This document shows positions 1 to 11,400 of a DNA stretch of 64,000 nucleotides, piece by piece (within the stretch, counting starts at the first letter, position 1; every line of letters starts with the position of its first letter). Source of the DNA: Hofstenia miamia (taxonomy: Eukaryota > Xenacoelomorpha > Acoela); NCBI GenBank assembly GCA_004352715.1, contig SCFE01000016.1:1144125-1208124 (forward strand). Direction: 5' to 3'. The notes under the pieces are model-generated. The model made no database searches. It worked only from the letters and a program-made list of their open reading frames with translations, and was not told the origin of the DNA. The position numbers and the translations under genes are program-made.

Positions 1-602
1 ATCAAAACAAATCAGCTTCAATATCATTAAAAATTTGTCAAGGCTCATTACTTTTGGAAACAGTTTGAAACCATACTTCTTGCTCCACAAGGCGGAAACT
101 AGTATGTGACGACTGTACCATCCTCTCGCATATTGGAAACCAATAAACTTGAATAACTTTTCAGGCGTTAGTCTGTAGCGTTCATTCGGCAACGATTGGG
201 CAAAGTTTTTTTTGTGTGGACAATTATCTTTTTCAAAATACTGTCATCTATCATTTCGCTCCATGCGCTTGATTCCAATGTAATTCTGTTTCCAACAAAA
301 GATTTGACTCCTGGCGCTACTCAAAGAATATTCGCCACTTGTGTCCGGCCTGCTGGACTTGCTGGAAGATTTGTCGCCCATGATTTTCCGTTGCACAAAG
401 TTAGTAATGGGGTCGTAGGTTCCCTAATAGATGCTCTCTGTGAAATCGGAGTTGTGGTAACGCTACTTGCAGATTGTAAAGCTGGGGCAGCAGGCTTCCT
501 CCCTCGTCAGACAAAAAGTCTTGGGAATCAATTTCTTGGAATGACTGCTGACCAATATCTTCTGTAAAATCATCTCCCGAATCATCTTCATCATCTCCTG
601 AC

Positions 603-2608
603 CAGAGGCCCAGTGAGAAAAAATATATATGAGGGGGTGCATTAGCAAAATTGCTGCCCCTTCAAGTTTCAACTAGAATTGTCTCAGTTTATTTCTCTAA
701 AACTACTACATATACATGTATAATGTAATCTTGATAGCAAAATATAATAATTACCAAAATATGCAAAATAATATTTAAGATATATATGTGTATGTTTGGC
801 AACTGGTGTGTATTGATACACTCTGTTTACTTGAAAAACAATAATAGCAAATGTGTAAAATTTGAAATTCAAATAGTTTTTCATAAGATAGGTTCAGTTT
901 TGTTATCTTTCTNGATTTGGGTTGATTGGGGAACAGAATTTAAAGGAGTGTTTAATGATTTCTGCAATAGAAATAATATAACAGTGTATAGCAAAAATTC
1001 AAATATTAAGGCGGTGTGTGCGGAAAGAGCAATAAGGAGTTTGANNNNNNNNNNNNNNNNNNNNNTTATAAGTGCAAGTTGGTCAAAAATAGAATCTTGA
1101 AATAGCGCTTATCAATTCATAATTTGATCAGTAAGCATGGAAAAAATCAAATAATCCTCTCAGTCAAACAATTTCAGTGCATTTTACCATCTTTTAATTA
1201 TGCAATTTTTTTCCTTTGTCTTTCTACTGTTCTAATTACAAACGTCCTAATGTTGACAAAATGACGAAAAATATCTTGCATGTAGTCTAAAAATTACATT
1301 TTTTATTCGTTACAAAACAATATAAGCTTCAAAACAGAAGTCTATCTCATGCAATCCTTTAAAATTAAAAGCATTAAATGTTTCCCTACCCTAATTCAAT
1401 AGTAAAAATGTTTCTGCTAAAAGTCAAGGTACATAAACAAAAATTTAATTGACTTTTGATTCCTTGGCCAATAATATTGACAAATCAATATGATTTGAAA
1501 ACTTCAAATACACATAAAAAGCCAATCACTGTTTATTCAATTGTGCCCATCAGTTTTTATTACACTATCCATTTCCAAATTTTGTTTCAAATATTTTTCT
1601 GAGTATAAGAGCAAAATTCTTCTAGTCGCACATCAGACATAATTGTTTTAAAGAAGTTTCTGATCATTCTGAGATTAGCCAAAAGATTGTTCACTGGAAG
1701 CAACAGCCACATGAATATGTGTTTTCTATTGGGACTTTCACTAGGCTGAATTTATTTTTGACCATTTTTTAGTGACATATCAAAATGATTGTAGAAAGGA
1801 AAATAAATGATTGTCAAATACAAAGTAATACAAAGATGAGATTGAGACTTAATAAAACACAGCAGTAGTGTAAGGAAAAGAGAAGGTTTTCAAAATTGAT
1901 TTTGATTGGTTAAATCAAACCATTTTCGGCAAAAATTAAAATATTTCAAAAATTAAGGTCTATTTGTGAATATTTTAATAAATTTCTGTGGGGGCTTCAC
2001 CATACTTTTCATCAATTATTTGATCATGATAGAGATGTCCTCCTATTAGAAAATTCTGCATATGCCCATGAAATGTAGGAAAGAAAACTGAGATTGACAA
2101 GGTAATTATTGGTATTTAACACTCTGGGTTATATTGCACCTTTTTTATTCTTCTATGGTATTGATAAAATTGTTTAGACCTTCCAAACATTAATTGTATT
2201 CTCAAGGCTAGAATGGAAATATAAAATTTTAAATGTAAACTTTCTGAATTGCAAATAAGCTACTTAGGCCTAATAAAAGAGTTCCTTCAAATCCTAATTA
2301 GGCTATATTTAAGCAAATTTTTCATTTACGTTAAAAGAATAGAACAAATCAATAAGTTGAAAATATAGATAATGTAATGACTGACATTCAAGAATTATAT
2401 TTACAGAGAAAGCACAAATCACTTATTCAAATATATATTTCACAAAAATGTTTAAAGAAATACACTTACTGCATTGCGAATTTAGAAAATGAGTGGAAAA
2501 TAAAATGAATATACCGCAACATTTGTCAAATTGTCATTTTGCTGCCCCCTGAGAAAAAATATTCGGGGGGTGCATCACCCCCAGCACCCCCGGTTAGCTG
2601 GACCCCTG
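603..2608. mobile_element. hAT-superfamily DNA transposon, non-autonomous, 2006 bp
   Basis: The ends are CAGAGGCCCAG at 603-613 and, inverted, CAGGGGTCCAG at 2598-2608 (9 of 11 match), the CAG-GG type of hAT. The 8-bp target duplication CTCCTGAC is perfect on both sides (595-602 and 2609-2616). Subterminal blocks near both ends share GAGAAAAAATAT followed by GGGGGTGCAT in the same orientation. The interior is AT-rich with no long ORF, so it depends on a transposase elsewhere. It sits inside the piggyBac transposase coding region and is therefore younger than that insertion. A Polinton integrase scrap at 914-1044 is inside it. Confidence 0.82.
914..1044 (+). pseudogene. Polinton integrase fragment (C-terminal part of catalytic core)
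   Basis: About 43 codons, starting right after a single n at 913 and ending at a 21-n gap (1045-1065). They match the integrase at 45.8-46.0 kb almost base for base: the GTEF motif with its Asp, then CAERAIRSL with the catalytic Glu. Polinton integrases insert the element DNA by retrovirus-like strand transfer. Both edges coincide with n characters, so this may be a read or contig misplaced into the hAT element rather than a true insertion. Confidence 0.7.
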
Positions 2609-2904
2609 CTCCTGACATATCAGAGTCTACTACAAATGTTTGAGCGCTCCTACGCATTGACTGAGACATTATATCTGCAATACAAGCCGTGATAATACGT
2701 AAATAAGAAATGAGTCAAAAAGCAGTAGTGAGTAACTAGTGCAAATGAAAGTACTAAGTAAACAAACAAAAGTCATGTAATATCACTTGTATTGGACGCT
2801 AGCGACACTGTACATTACATGAGAAAAGATGAATTGAGTCAAATTTGACTCTTCCGTAGTTCTAGTGTTAAACTAGTGATACAGTACCAGGAATGTCAAA
2901 TTCC

Positions 2905-3230
2905 CGTTTGTTGATATCATCAAAAAATACTTCATGCTGAACATTTTGCGTGAGATGTACTGTGTGGCTGTGGAGGAGGAGTTGGTAACAAACTACTTGA
3001 AAGATGATCAAAAACTGAAGGCGGATTCAGAGGTCGCTCCTTTGCATGACCCAAATGCCAATGTTTGGAACAAAACAACTATTATTTGTTAATGGAATGC
3101 TGTCAGGTGGAATACCTTCAACGCAGTGCTTCTTTTGATTTTCCTTCTTTGGAAGTCGATAAACAGAAATCTGTTCATTATGTGATTTATAATTTGATGA
3201 ACAGCCTGTTACACAGCATTTCAGAGGCAT
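2905..3230 (-). pseudogene. THAP-domain protein remnant
   Basis: The minus strand starts with MPLKCCVTGCSSNY, then a VYRLPKKE block. This is the C-x-x-C-type start of a THAP zinc finger, a DNA-binding module of P-element-like transposases and host regulators. The later Cys and His of the finger are not in the same frame. After a frame change, a segment at about 2935-3025 reads NPPSVFDHL and LLPTPPPQP, resembling the proline-rich tail that follows many invertebrate THAP fingers. The ORF is only 67 codons and broken. It abuts the piggyBac TTAA end. Either a decayed transposon or a broken exon is possible. Confidence 0.5.
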
Positions 3231-4139
3231 AAATTGACAAAAAAGAACACTAAAAAATAAATGACTGGTAAATTATTTTCAAATTAATGGCAAACTGAAA
3301 ACAACCACATTAGATATATTAATAAGCTATGATGGTTAGTGCATTAACAGAGTTTAATAACTACTGACCGCAAGGGTGAGTAACATCATGCTATATGTAA
3401 ACAATGACTAATAGATAAATGGGTATAATTATTCAGCTACCCAATTAAAATTATTTTTTGTAATTTGAAATCATTTGGTTAACACAAATTTCCTGTATTT
3501 TAATTGCCACAACAGTTTGGTTGCAAATGTTATTCGGCCTCCAGTCAAAACTGCGAATTGTACGTATTAAGGCTGTTAGTTAAGAGAGGCATGGTGCGTC
3601 AAATTTTTCTGAACAAACCTGAAACTAAATTACGTAAGCAATTGCTCCACTGCACATTAAGACGCTGGTACAGGTTTAATTTTCAAATGCCCTGCACCTG
3701 AAATTTAGTTCAATTTTGATGTCCTACTATTTTCAGTTATTTCATTTATCTATTTATATAACTATTGAACGACCCAGGTGATTTGGAACTATAAAAAATG
3801 ATATCAAAATATTTAACAACAAATTACCGTCTTTTCTTCTAACCTTATAATCTTCAAATCCAATGATATAAGAAAGGAATCAGCCAGTTCTTTTTTTAAA
3901 TAGAATTTCTATTCTTGTTAATTATATACATCAAAATACTTTCATTAATTTATACGGATATTTAAAATACGTAAAAACATCCTTAAAATATTTTTTGAAC
4001 AACAGTTTTTAAATAACTTTGACTATTATATTAAAAGTAATTGTATGAAATATGCAAAATGTTTATGTCGTTTCTGCAGAGTGTCTTTTGTACGTACACA
4101 ATTAATGTAAGTTTTGATCTTTTATTTTTAATAAATCTG
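3231..4139. other. AT-rich gene-free stretch
   Basis: I see no convincing coding sequence, RNA gene or repeat boundary here. The short plus-strand ORF at 3504-3701 has no recognisable motif and lies in ordinary background composition. Confidence 0.5.
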
Positions 4140-5633
4140 TATTACTAATATTATTATTATTATTCTTACTTCTCACAGCTTCATGCTGGTATCCCCCTCA
4201 GCTCGGGGAACTCACCAGTTCCCAAGAAGTCTGAGAGCTTTCCTCAGGACTCTAGCTGTTCCTAACAATGCTGCCTTCTGTGCTACTGCTCCTCCCCACT
4301 TTGGTACTCCCAACTCCTCCAAGTATCTCTTATGCTTCTTACTCACTGCTCCTAGTGCTCCTACAACTACCGGGACTACTTCAACTTTCTTTAACTTCCA
4401 CAGCCTTTCTATTTCCTCTGCCAACTCTCTGTACTTGTCTATCTTCTCTTTCGCCTTGCTTTCTACATTTCTGTCCTTTGGTACTGCTATGTCTATCACT
4501 GTTCCTAATCTTTTCTCTTTGTCTACCACTACTATGTCTGGCCTCCGTGCTTCTATCACTTTGCTCGTCTGTATGTTGAAGTCCCACAGTATCTNACTTG
4601 TCTCCTGCTTCTAACCAATGGTGCCTGCTCAAACTCCAGTGTACCATTTTTCCTACCTTGTCATGCCTTGCCCTTGTGCCTTGCCATGTACAGTCTATCA
4701 GGTTGAAAGCCCTCTCTGCTGCTAGTATCTTCCTTGTCTCCTTGTCTAATTCCCTCAGTTCATTCTTATTCCACCTAACTATTCCTGCCGAATATGTCAA
4801 CACTTGTATCGCCCACGTATTAATTGCCTTTATGCTGTTCTGCCCATTCAATGCTGACTTCTGTAGTACCTTCCTTACTCTCCTCTTGTATTCTTACCTT
4901 AGCCTCATCTTCATTTCCTCGTGATCTGTTCTGTCTTTCTCTATCACACCTAAGTACTTGTACCCCTCTTTGATTTCCTCAATCTTATCCCCACTGCTTG
5001 TCCTCAAGCCATCCCCATCCACACACTTGCCTCTAGTCATTGTCACTACAGCACCATGTACCACTGGTGACTCACGGCTCTACCATTCCTCTCCATCTTA
5101 TACCCTATGCTTATCTCATTTAACTTTTCTGTGATAGGTATTAAGCTAACTACAAACAGTAGTGGTGCTAAGCTGTCTCCCTGGAATATGCCTCGCCTAA
5201 ACCTCAGCCTGTGCCCGTCTATCTCAGTCTGCCACTTTCCCATCTCTCTTCCTAGAAACTCAACCCATTTCAGTGAAACTCCATTGGCCTCTAGCGTTCT
5301 CAATACCCATCTATGTGATATGCTGTCATATGCCTTCCTGTAGTCTATCCATGCCATTGCTAAGTTTGTCTTCCTTCTTCTACAATTCTCCACTACTGCC
5401 TGGTCTATTAACAACTGATCTTTGCATCCTCTTGTCTTTGTCCTACATCCCTTCTGCTCCTCTGGTATCAACCTGTTCTGTTCTAAGTAACATGCCAGCC
5501 TACTTGAAATCACAGAAGTTAGCAATTTCCAAGTTGTTGGCAGACATGTTATTGGCCTGAAGTTGCTTGCCTCACTGCCTTTCTTTGGGTCCTTCTGTAT
5601 CAGAAATGTCCTTCCCACTACCATCCACTCTGG
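4140..5633 (-). mobile_element. R2-like (RLE-type) non-LTR retrotransposon, copy 1, defective
   Basis: Target-primed retrotransposon of the R2/NeSL type, with a reverse transcriptase and a C-terminal restriction-like endonuclease. Read on the minus strand from the gap at 5633: a NFRPITCLP block, [12 protein letters not shown], the first catalytic Asp in [11 protein letters not shown], and [12 protein letters not shown]. About 115 bp are missing at ~5056 compared with the copy at 36-37 kb. The deletion removes the two Asp of the YMDD box (it reads WYM then VL and stop). The downstream connection domain follows in a shifted frame (4381-5040). The endonuclease domain is at 4212-4559, with RRPDIVVVD, DIAVPKD and K..KY motifs. 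A short 3' tail ends in an (AAT)n run near 4150. Base composition is much richer in G+C than the flanks. A single n at 4595 breaks the frame. Confidence 0.82.
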
Positions 5634-6633
5634 NNNNNNNNNNNNNNNNNNNNNNNNNNNNNNNNNNNNNNNNNNNNNNNNNNNNNNNNNNNNNNNNNNN
5701 NNNNNNNNNNNNNNNNNNNNNNNNNNNNNNNNNNNNNNNNNNNNNNNNNNNNNNNNNNNNNNNNNNNNNNNNNNNNNNNNNNNNNNNNNNNNNNNNNNNN
5801 NNNNNNNNNNNNNNNNNNNNNNNNNNNNNNNNNNNNNNNNNNNNNNNNNNNNNNNNNNNNNNNNNNNNNNNNNNNNNNNNNNNNNNNNNNNNNNNNNNNN
5901 NNNNNNNNNNNNNNNNNNNNNNNNNNNNNNNNNNNNNNNNNNNNNNNNNNNNNNNNNNNNNNNNNNNNNNNNNNNNNNNNNNNNNNNNNNNNNNNNNNNN
6001 NNNNNNNNNNNNNNNNNNNNNNNNNNNNNNNNNNNNNNNNNNNNNNNNNNNNNNNNNNNNNNNNNNNNNNNNNNNNNNNNNNNNNNNNNNNNNNNNNNNN
6101 NNNNNNNNNNNNNNNNNNNNNNNNNNNNNNNNNNNNNNNNNNNNNNNNNNNNNNNNNNNNNNNNNNNNNNNNNNNNNNNNNNNNNNNNNNNNNNNNNNNN
6201 NNNNNNNNNNNNNNNNNNNNNNNNNNNNNNNNNNNNNNNNNNNNNNNNNNNNNNNNNNNNNNNNNNNNNNNNNNNNNNNNNNNNNNNNNNNNNNNNNNNN
6301 NNNNNNNNNNNNNNNNNNNNNNNNNNNNNNNNNNNNNNNNNNNNNNNNNNNNNNNNNNNNNNNNNNNNNNNNNNNNNNNNNNNNNNNNNNNNNNNNNNNN
6401 NNNNNNNNNNNNNNNNNNNNNNNNNNNNNNNNNNNNNNNNNNNNNNNNNNNNNNNNNNNNNNNNNNNNNNNNNNNNNNNNNNNNNNNNNNNNNNNNNNNN
6501 NNNNNNNNNNNNNNNNNNNNNNNNNNNNNNNNNNNNNNNNNNNNNNNNNNNNNNNNNNNNNNNNNNNNNNNNNNNNNNNNNNNNNNNNNNNNNNNNNNNN
6601 NNNNNNNNNNNNNNNNNNNNNNNNNNNNNNNNN
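5634..6633. other. Assembly gap, 1000 n
   Basis: A gap of exactly 1000 n, probably a default size. It removes the 5' part of R2-like copy 1. Confidence 0.95.
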
Positions 6634-8278
6634 CTGATTAAAGTTATGCAAAGAATTGATAAAATAAAAATATCCAAATTGGGTTTTGCTAGAAATGTAG
6701 TTATAATAGATTGCATGTGTAATCATCTAGATAAACACAGCTTATATATATATATATATATATATATACACCATTTATCTCCACTGTGACTAATAAAGGG
6801 ACTGTAAGTCTAGTGTACATTAAAACTACAGTAAAATTACTATACACCAACATATTGATGTTTTGTTTTAACTTTGTTTTAACTATTGATTTTCTTATTA
6901 ATGAAGATATTTTAAAGGAACACGTCACAGAGGATTAGCAATCTCTGTTGACTAATACAAAATTTGAATTCATAATACAAAAAGTGATCCTGGAGCTAAA
7001 TATCAAAGTATGTCGATACTTTATTCCAAATCTTTGAAGATTACGCTAATTTACTATGTGCTTCATTTTTGTTCTTCAAAAATTAATCTCAACGACCTCA
7101 ATTATATCATTCATTCCCAAAGTTACTGTTGTTTAATTATGCCGAAATTAGAAATACATTTTTCTTTCGATTGGTAATCCACTGTGTTACGGTTAAATTT
7201 TTCTTTGATAAAAAGCATTTCAATTATTCCATCATTTTTTAACGCATCTGTTACATAAATTTCTGAATTAAATACAAACATTGTTTTCATTCTTTCAGTT
7301 TTTATCGTCTTAGAAATTAAATTTCATATTTGTTTATCAAAACAAATAATCGCAATCAATTTGATTTGTTCGTATGAGGTTTTATGAAATGACTATTTGA
7401 TATTATTGTCAATGACGTGGGAAAATTAGCATATCAATTTAACTTGATGACACACAATGAGAATGTTAGTGACTAGCTTTTATTCGTATGGAAACATTCG
7501 AACTGTAGGCACGCCAGGGGAATTGCTCGTAAATGATTTATTCAGTATTACGATTAACTTCAGATGTTGGGCAGGTCCTACCAGACACCAGGGAACTTTT
7601 AATTTCATTACTATTTTTAACCAAAACACTCAACTTCCATTTTTATTGTAACGCAGTGTTGATAAATATAGCTGGATTGTCATATTACAAATATTTTGTT
7701 GGTGTTAGGATACGTTTATCAATATCACTAAAACCCTAGCCTAAATATCATATTATATTCCTCTAGAAGTTTTATTTTTCCCATAACATTTGCCTTTTGG
7801 TTTAAGAGTTCTCAGTACGCCCATTTTGTCTATTCACATCATTTAGGTCAACTTAGTCAATCGCTTTAAAATTATTGGTTTTAAATGTTTCATCATCTCG
7901 TATTTTTTTTCAAAAATTCCGCAAAAATAGTTTAACCTATGCATCAAATCAAAATATTATAGCCATGCTTCTTGGCTAAAAATGTGTGAAGAAATTCAAA
8001 ATTTGTTTTGAATATTTCTTACTTTTTGTGTGATTTAACATTTATTGTTATTAAAAGATCACCTATCAATAGAATAGCTTTTTTGTTCATTTGCAGAGGC
8101 ATAAAAGTAACTGTGGTCGAAGGAAAAATATCAAGCTAAGGGATTTAAATTGCTGTAACACTTAATGATATTAAATGCAACAGCTAACTACTTTTAAAGG
8201 CTAGGTCAATGTGAATTTTCAAATGTGAAGTGTTTTGCAAAATCACTAATATTCCTCGTATATTGCAATGCTTTTTAG
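6634..8278. other. Gene-free stretch upstream of the first recognised TM7SF3-like exon
   Basis: Contains a (TA)n run at about 6741-6768. The earlier exons (signal peptide and extracellular region) of the TM7SF3-like gene should lie upstream of 8279, but I found none here with good splice sites. A strong acceptor-like TTCATTTGCAG at about 8085-8095 is followed by a short open stretch without a good donor. Confidence 0.4.
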
Positions 8279-8480
8279 ATTCGATTGAATGGCCTATACA
8301 GCTGCGTGATTTTCCTGTTGTTGTAAAGGTTTTGGTAGGAATAATGTGCGTGGTCCTCTTTTTCATTGGTGCTTTTCTTATCATCATCGGTTACAGATTT
8401 AATCGTTTTTCTGGTGCTGTAGTTTCTGTTATTCTAGAAACGCCTTCAATTTTTTTAATATGCTTTTACCTCAAGACATG
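8279..8480 (+). CDS. TM7SF3-like gene, exon with helices 1-2
   Basis: The acceptor is a pyrimidine-rich stretch ending in TTTTTAG at 8278 and the donor is GTGAGT at 8481. It encodes SIEWPIQLRDFPVVV, a long hydrophobic helix, GYRFNRF, and a second helix. It starts with two bases of a split codon, so a previous exon ending in phase 1 is expected. Confidence 0.68.
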
Positions 8481-11400
8481 GTGAGTAGATTTTTATACTT
8501 TAAATCTCCACAGATGCATTGTGCATGTAAAGCATTATGTGGTTTCCATCAAGAAGTGAGATTTATCTTAAGAGCCAAAATACTTGCAATTATCAACCAA
8601 CTATCATGCCGCTCCAAAATCTCAAAATATATTGTATAGTGGGAAAGCCTGTATTCACTTGCAATATTTATAATTTAAAAAAATCCTTTGCTTTTTACTA
8701 GTTTCAACTTTAAGTTTTCTATCAAAAACTATAAAAAACTAGCTTTTAAAATATTCTTCCACTTTGCATGAATTTAAGTCTTTCGTCAAATTCGCTGAAA
8801 TCTTGTAAATGTTATTCCCCTCTTAATTCAATTGTAAAATTATTCTCGGATCGTGGATTTGATTGAGGTTATCTCTAAATTTAAACACTTTGATGAGTCA
8901 ATTGCCAGTTATTTCCTGGTTTTGTATTTTATCACATTACTTACAAAAATGAGTGCTTCCTTTCTGTCTTAGATTCATCTACTTTTCTCATTAGAGATAT
9001 TTTTAATGTTTATGGTAGAGTACCTTCTTTATGGTTTAATTTATATGTTTATTAAGACACGAAAGACTTCTTTGATAGCCTTTGTTTTCATAATTGTTAT
9101 GCATTTTAGTGACTACTTTATTCAAATTAATTTAACCGCATCTTTTTAAATGTTTAAGTGTGTATGACAAGGTGATACATTGGAGTTTGGGTAGGCAGCA
9201 TGGGTTAGAAGCAAGAGATAAGTCGTATGAGCGTTCGTAATAGAAGTAGTCATAAAGAATGAGAAAGATAAGATACGGTGTGACTTCAATAGACAGACTA
9301 ATAAGGTGAATGAAGCGAGGTTGCCAGATATAATAGTGCTAGATGAAAGGAAAGAATGGGAACAGTGATAGATATAGCAGTTCCAAAGGTCATGAATATA
9401 ATAAGCAGGGATAAAGATAAGATAGACAAGTACACGCAGTTGGCAGAGAAAATAGAGATTGTGGACATTCAAGAAGGTTGAAATAATCCCAGTGGTAGTT
9501 AAAACACTTGGAGCAGTAAACAAGAATCATGCATAATACTTGGAATAGTTAGGATTAACAAAGTGGGGACGGACGGTAGTACTCTTAGATTTCTAATAAA
9601 AGTCCCTGGATGCTTATTAATTTTTTAAATTTTTTTCGACCGCTCCCGGACCTTATTAGGACCCCCCCCGTTTATTAATTTTCAAATATTTCATACATGA
9701 GGTTTTTTTTTCTTCATGTTTTACAAACTGTTTGTATGATCCGTTATAATATATCGGAGACATTTCGCTTTTTTCTTTTATTTAGACAAGCACTTTTTTT
9801 CGTTTTCAGACAGATGTCCCTTTCTTTATTAACACTCAAGACCCAGACAACAATAAAGAATAATAGTATTTACACATATGCAAATGAACCTGTAGAAACG
9901 GACCATTAACAATCCAATGATTTCGGAAATGCTTTTGATAATTTATTTGACAGTAACTAGTTTTTTTGCTTACCATTTTCAAGCTGTATTTTGTTTAGAT
10001 TGTTTGTATTACTTATTCTTTGGTTTTTAAAAAAGATTTTCTTTATAGATTCTCTTACTTTTAAAAAGATGATGGAATTTTATTTTAGAGATTTAGGCTA
10101 TTTTCGAAATTCTGACTTCCTCCCGTTTATTAATTTTTGGAAAATTTTCCGATCCCTCCTACTATTTTGACCCCCGTTTATTAGGAACCTAAGAGTACAG
10201 ACGACAGCTCTAGTAGAATTGTATACGTGGTATTGCTTCATAATATGTGCATCATTCCACTATGCATAACACAATATTTATTGCAGTACCGCTTATGCTT
10301 TTACACTAATGTATTGGTTCAGTATCCTGTTTTTTAGTCCTCTTTACTCGTATTTATATTTATAAACTTGTATTTTGAAAATATTTAATTGGCATAATAG
10401 TGGGCTAAACATTTTTTCAGATGAATTCACATGATTTTGGCAAATTTTTTCTTAAATTTTTTACTAATATATGGAAAATGGCAAATTTGGCTTATAATTT
10501 AGGCACAGAATGCTCACATGGTTTCTTGAAATCAATTTGCTGTTTTATCTTCAAATTTTACGGTACACAGCATGAAATAAAGTGCAAAACCATGTTGGAT
10601 ATTTTCACATTTTCGATTTTTGTCATGCTATAAATAGCAATAGTTTTCTTCATCGAGAATAATATAGCTTTTAGAACGATTATTTACCTTGAATTTGCAT
10701 AGGGTAAATAAAGTTAATGTTTGCCCATTGCTTTATTCAAAATATTGGTAATCCTTTTATTACAAAATATTGTACCACTCGCCTACTTAAGAGTTTCTAT
10801 GTCAGATCAGCAAGATATGACTTTGTGGAAATTTCTTTCACAATCCGCCTATAATCCTTTTATTGATAGGTCAGCCACTTTAAGTTTTCAAATGGTCATT
10901 GAAGTTTAATGAAATTGCGTAGAATTAACGCTAGGTTTTTATTGCTATCTATTAATTCGTGCCATCTGCAAAATCATTGTCAAACAACATTTGTTTATTT
11001 TAGACTTTCAGCAATTATTTATTTTCATAATGAAGTAAGACTCAGGAGGCCTAACTTCTTTTGAAACTGGTAGTGTCAAGCAGATATGTTGTCACTTGTG
11101 AAACCTAGAAAACCTAGTGAAGTCAGGGAATTTAGAAATTTTTTGTTTAACGTGTAAACTCTTGAATCATGTTTTTAAAATGCATTAATACACAATTACC
11201 TTCTTTGAGAGAAAGGAGGATTGCAGCATTAGATCAATATTTGTTTTGGTTGTACAGAAATGAAAGGAACATTACCACTTGTTTTGAACTTAGAACGTGG
11301 AAGCGAGAATAGTCTCGTGAATGGGGATGCCGGGTTTTTCCAGCCATCATTCTATCTACTATTATCGATCAAAGTAGTTCTATCAAGAATATTCTTGCAC

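Larger units (their letters stand above)
1..2871 (-). pseudogene. piggyBac transposase gene, 5' part, split by a hAT insertion
   Basis: Cut-and-paste transposase of the piggyBac superfamily, which moves DNA at TTAA sites. On the minus strand a TTAA at 2868-2871 is followed by CACTAGAACTACGG, a typical piggyBac terminal repeat. An ATG at 2669 opens a peptide starting MSQSMRRSAQTFVVDSDMSG. The frame is cut at 2609 by a hAT element and resumes at 602 in the same frame as an acidic stretch (DDEDDSGDDF). A stop follows near 420. Further in, at about 1-260, weak piggyBac core motifs are readable: a WSEMIDDSIL-like block and ALWSKKYGFKLFPKVMSLDKF. The catalytic Asp residues would lie left of the window. 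Stops and frame changes between 60 and 420 mark it as decayed. Family assignment rests on motif recall and the TTAA end; I am fairly sure. Confidence 0.72.

Noticed and set aside
196-567. 123-codon plus-strand ORF at the left edge
   Set aside because: It is antisense to the piggyBac transposase region, whose motifs and TTAA end are recognisable on the minus strand.
4183-5560. Several plus-strand ORFs of 78-143 codons
   Set aside because: They are rich in Leu, Ser and Pro because they are the opposite strand of the R2-like coding region; the minus strand carries the domain motifs.
8088-8140. Candidate upstream TM7SF3-like exon after TTCATTTGCAG
   Set aside because: Strong acceptor, but no donor in a frame that would join the next exon in phase 1.
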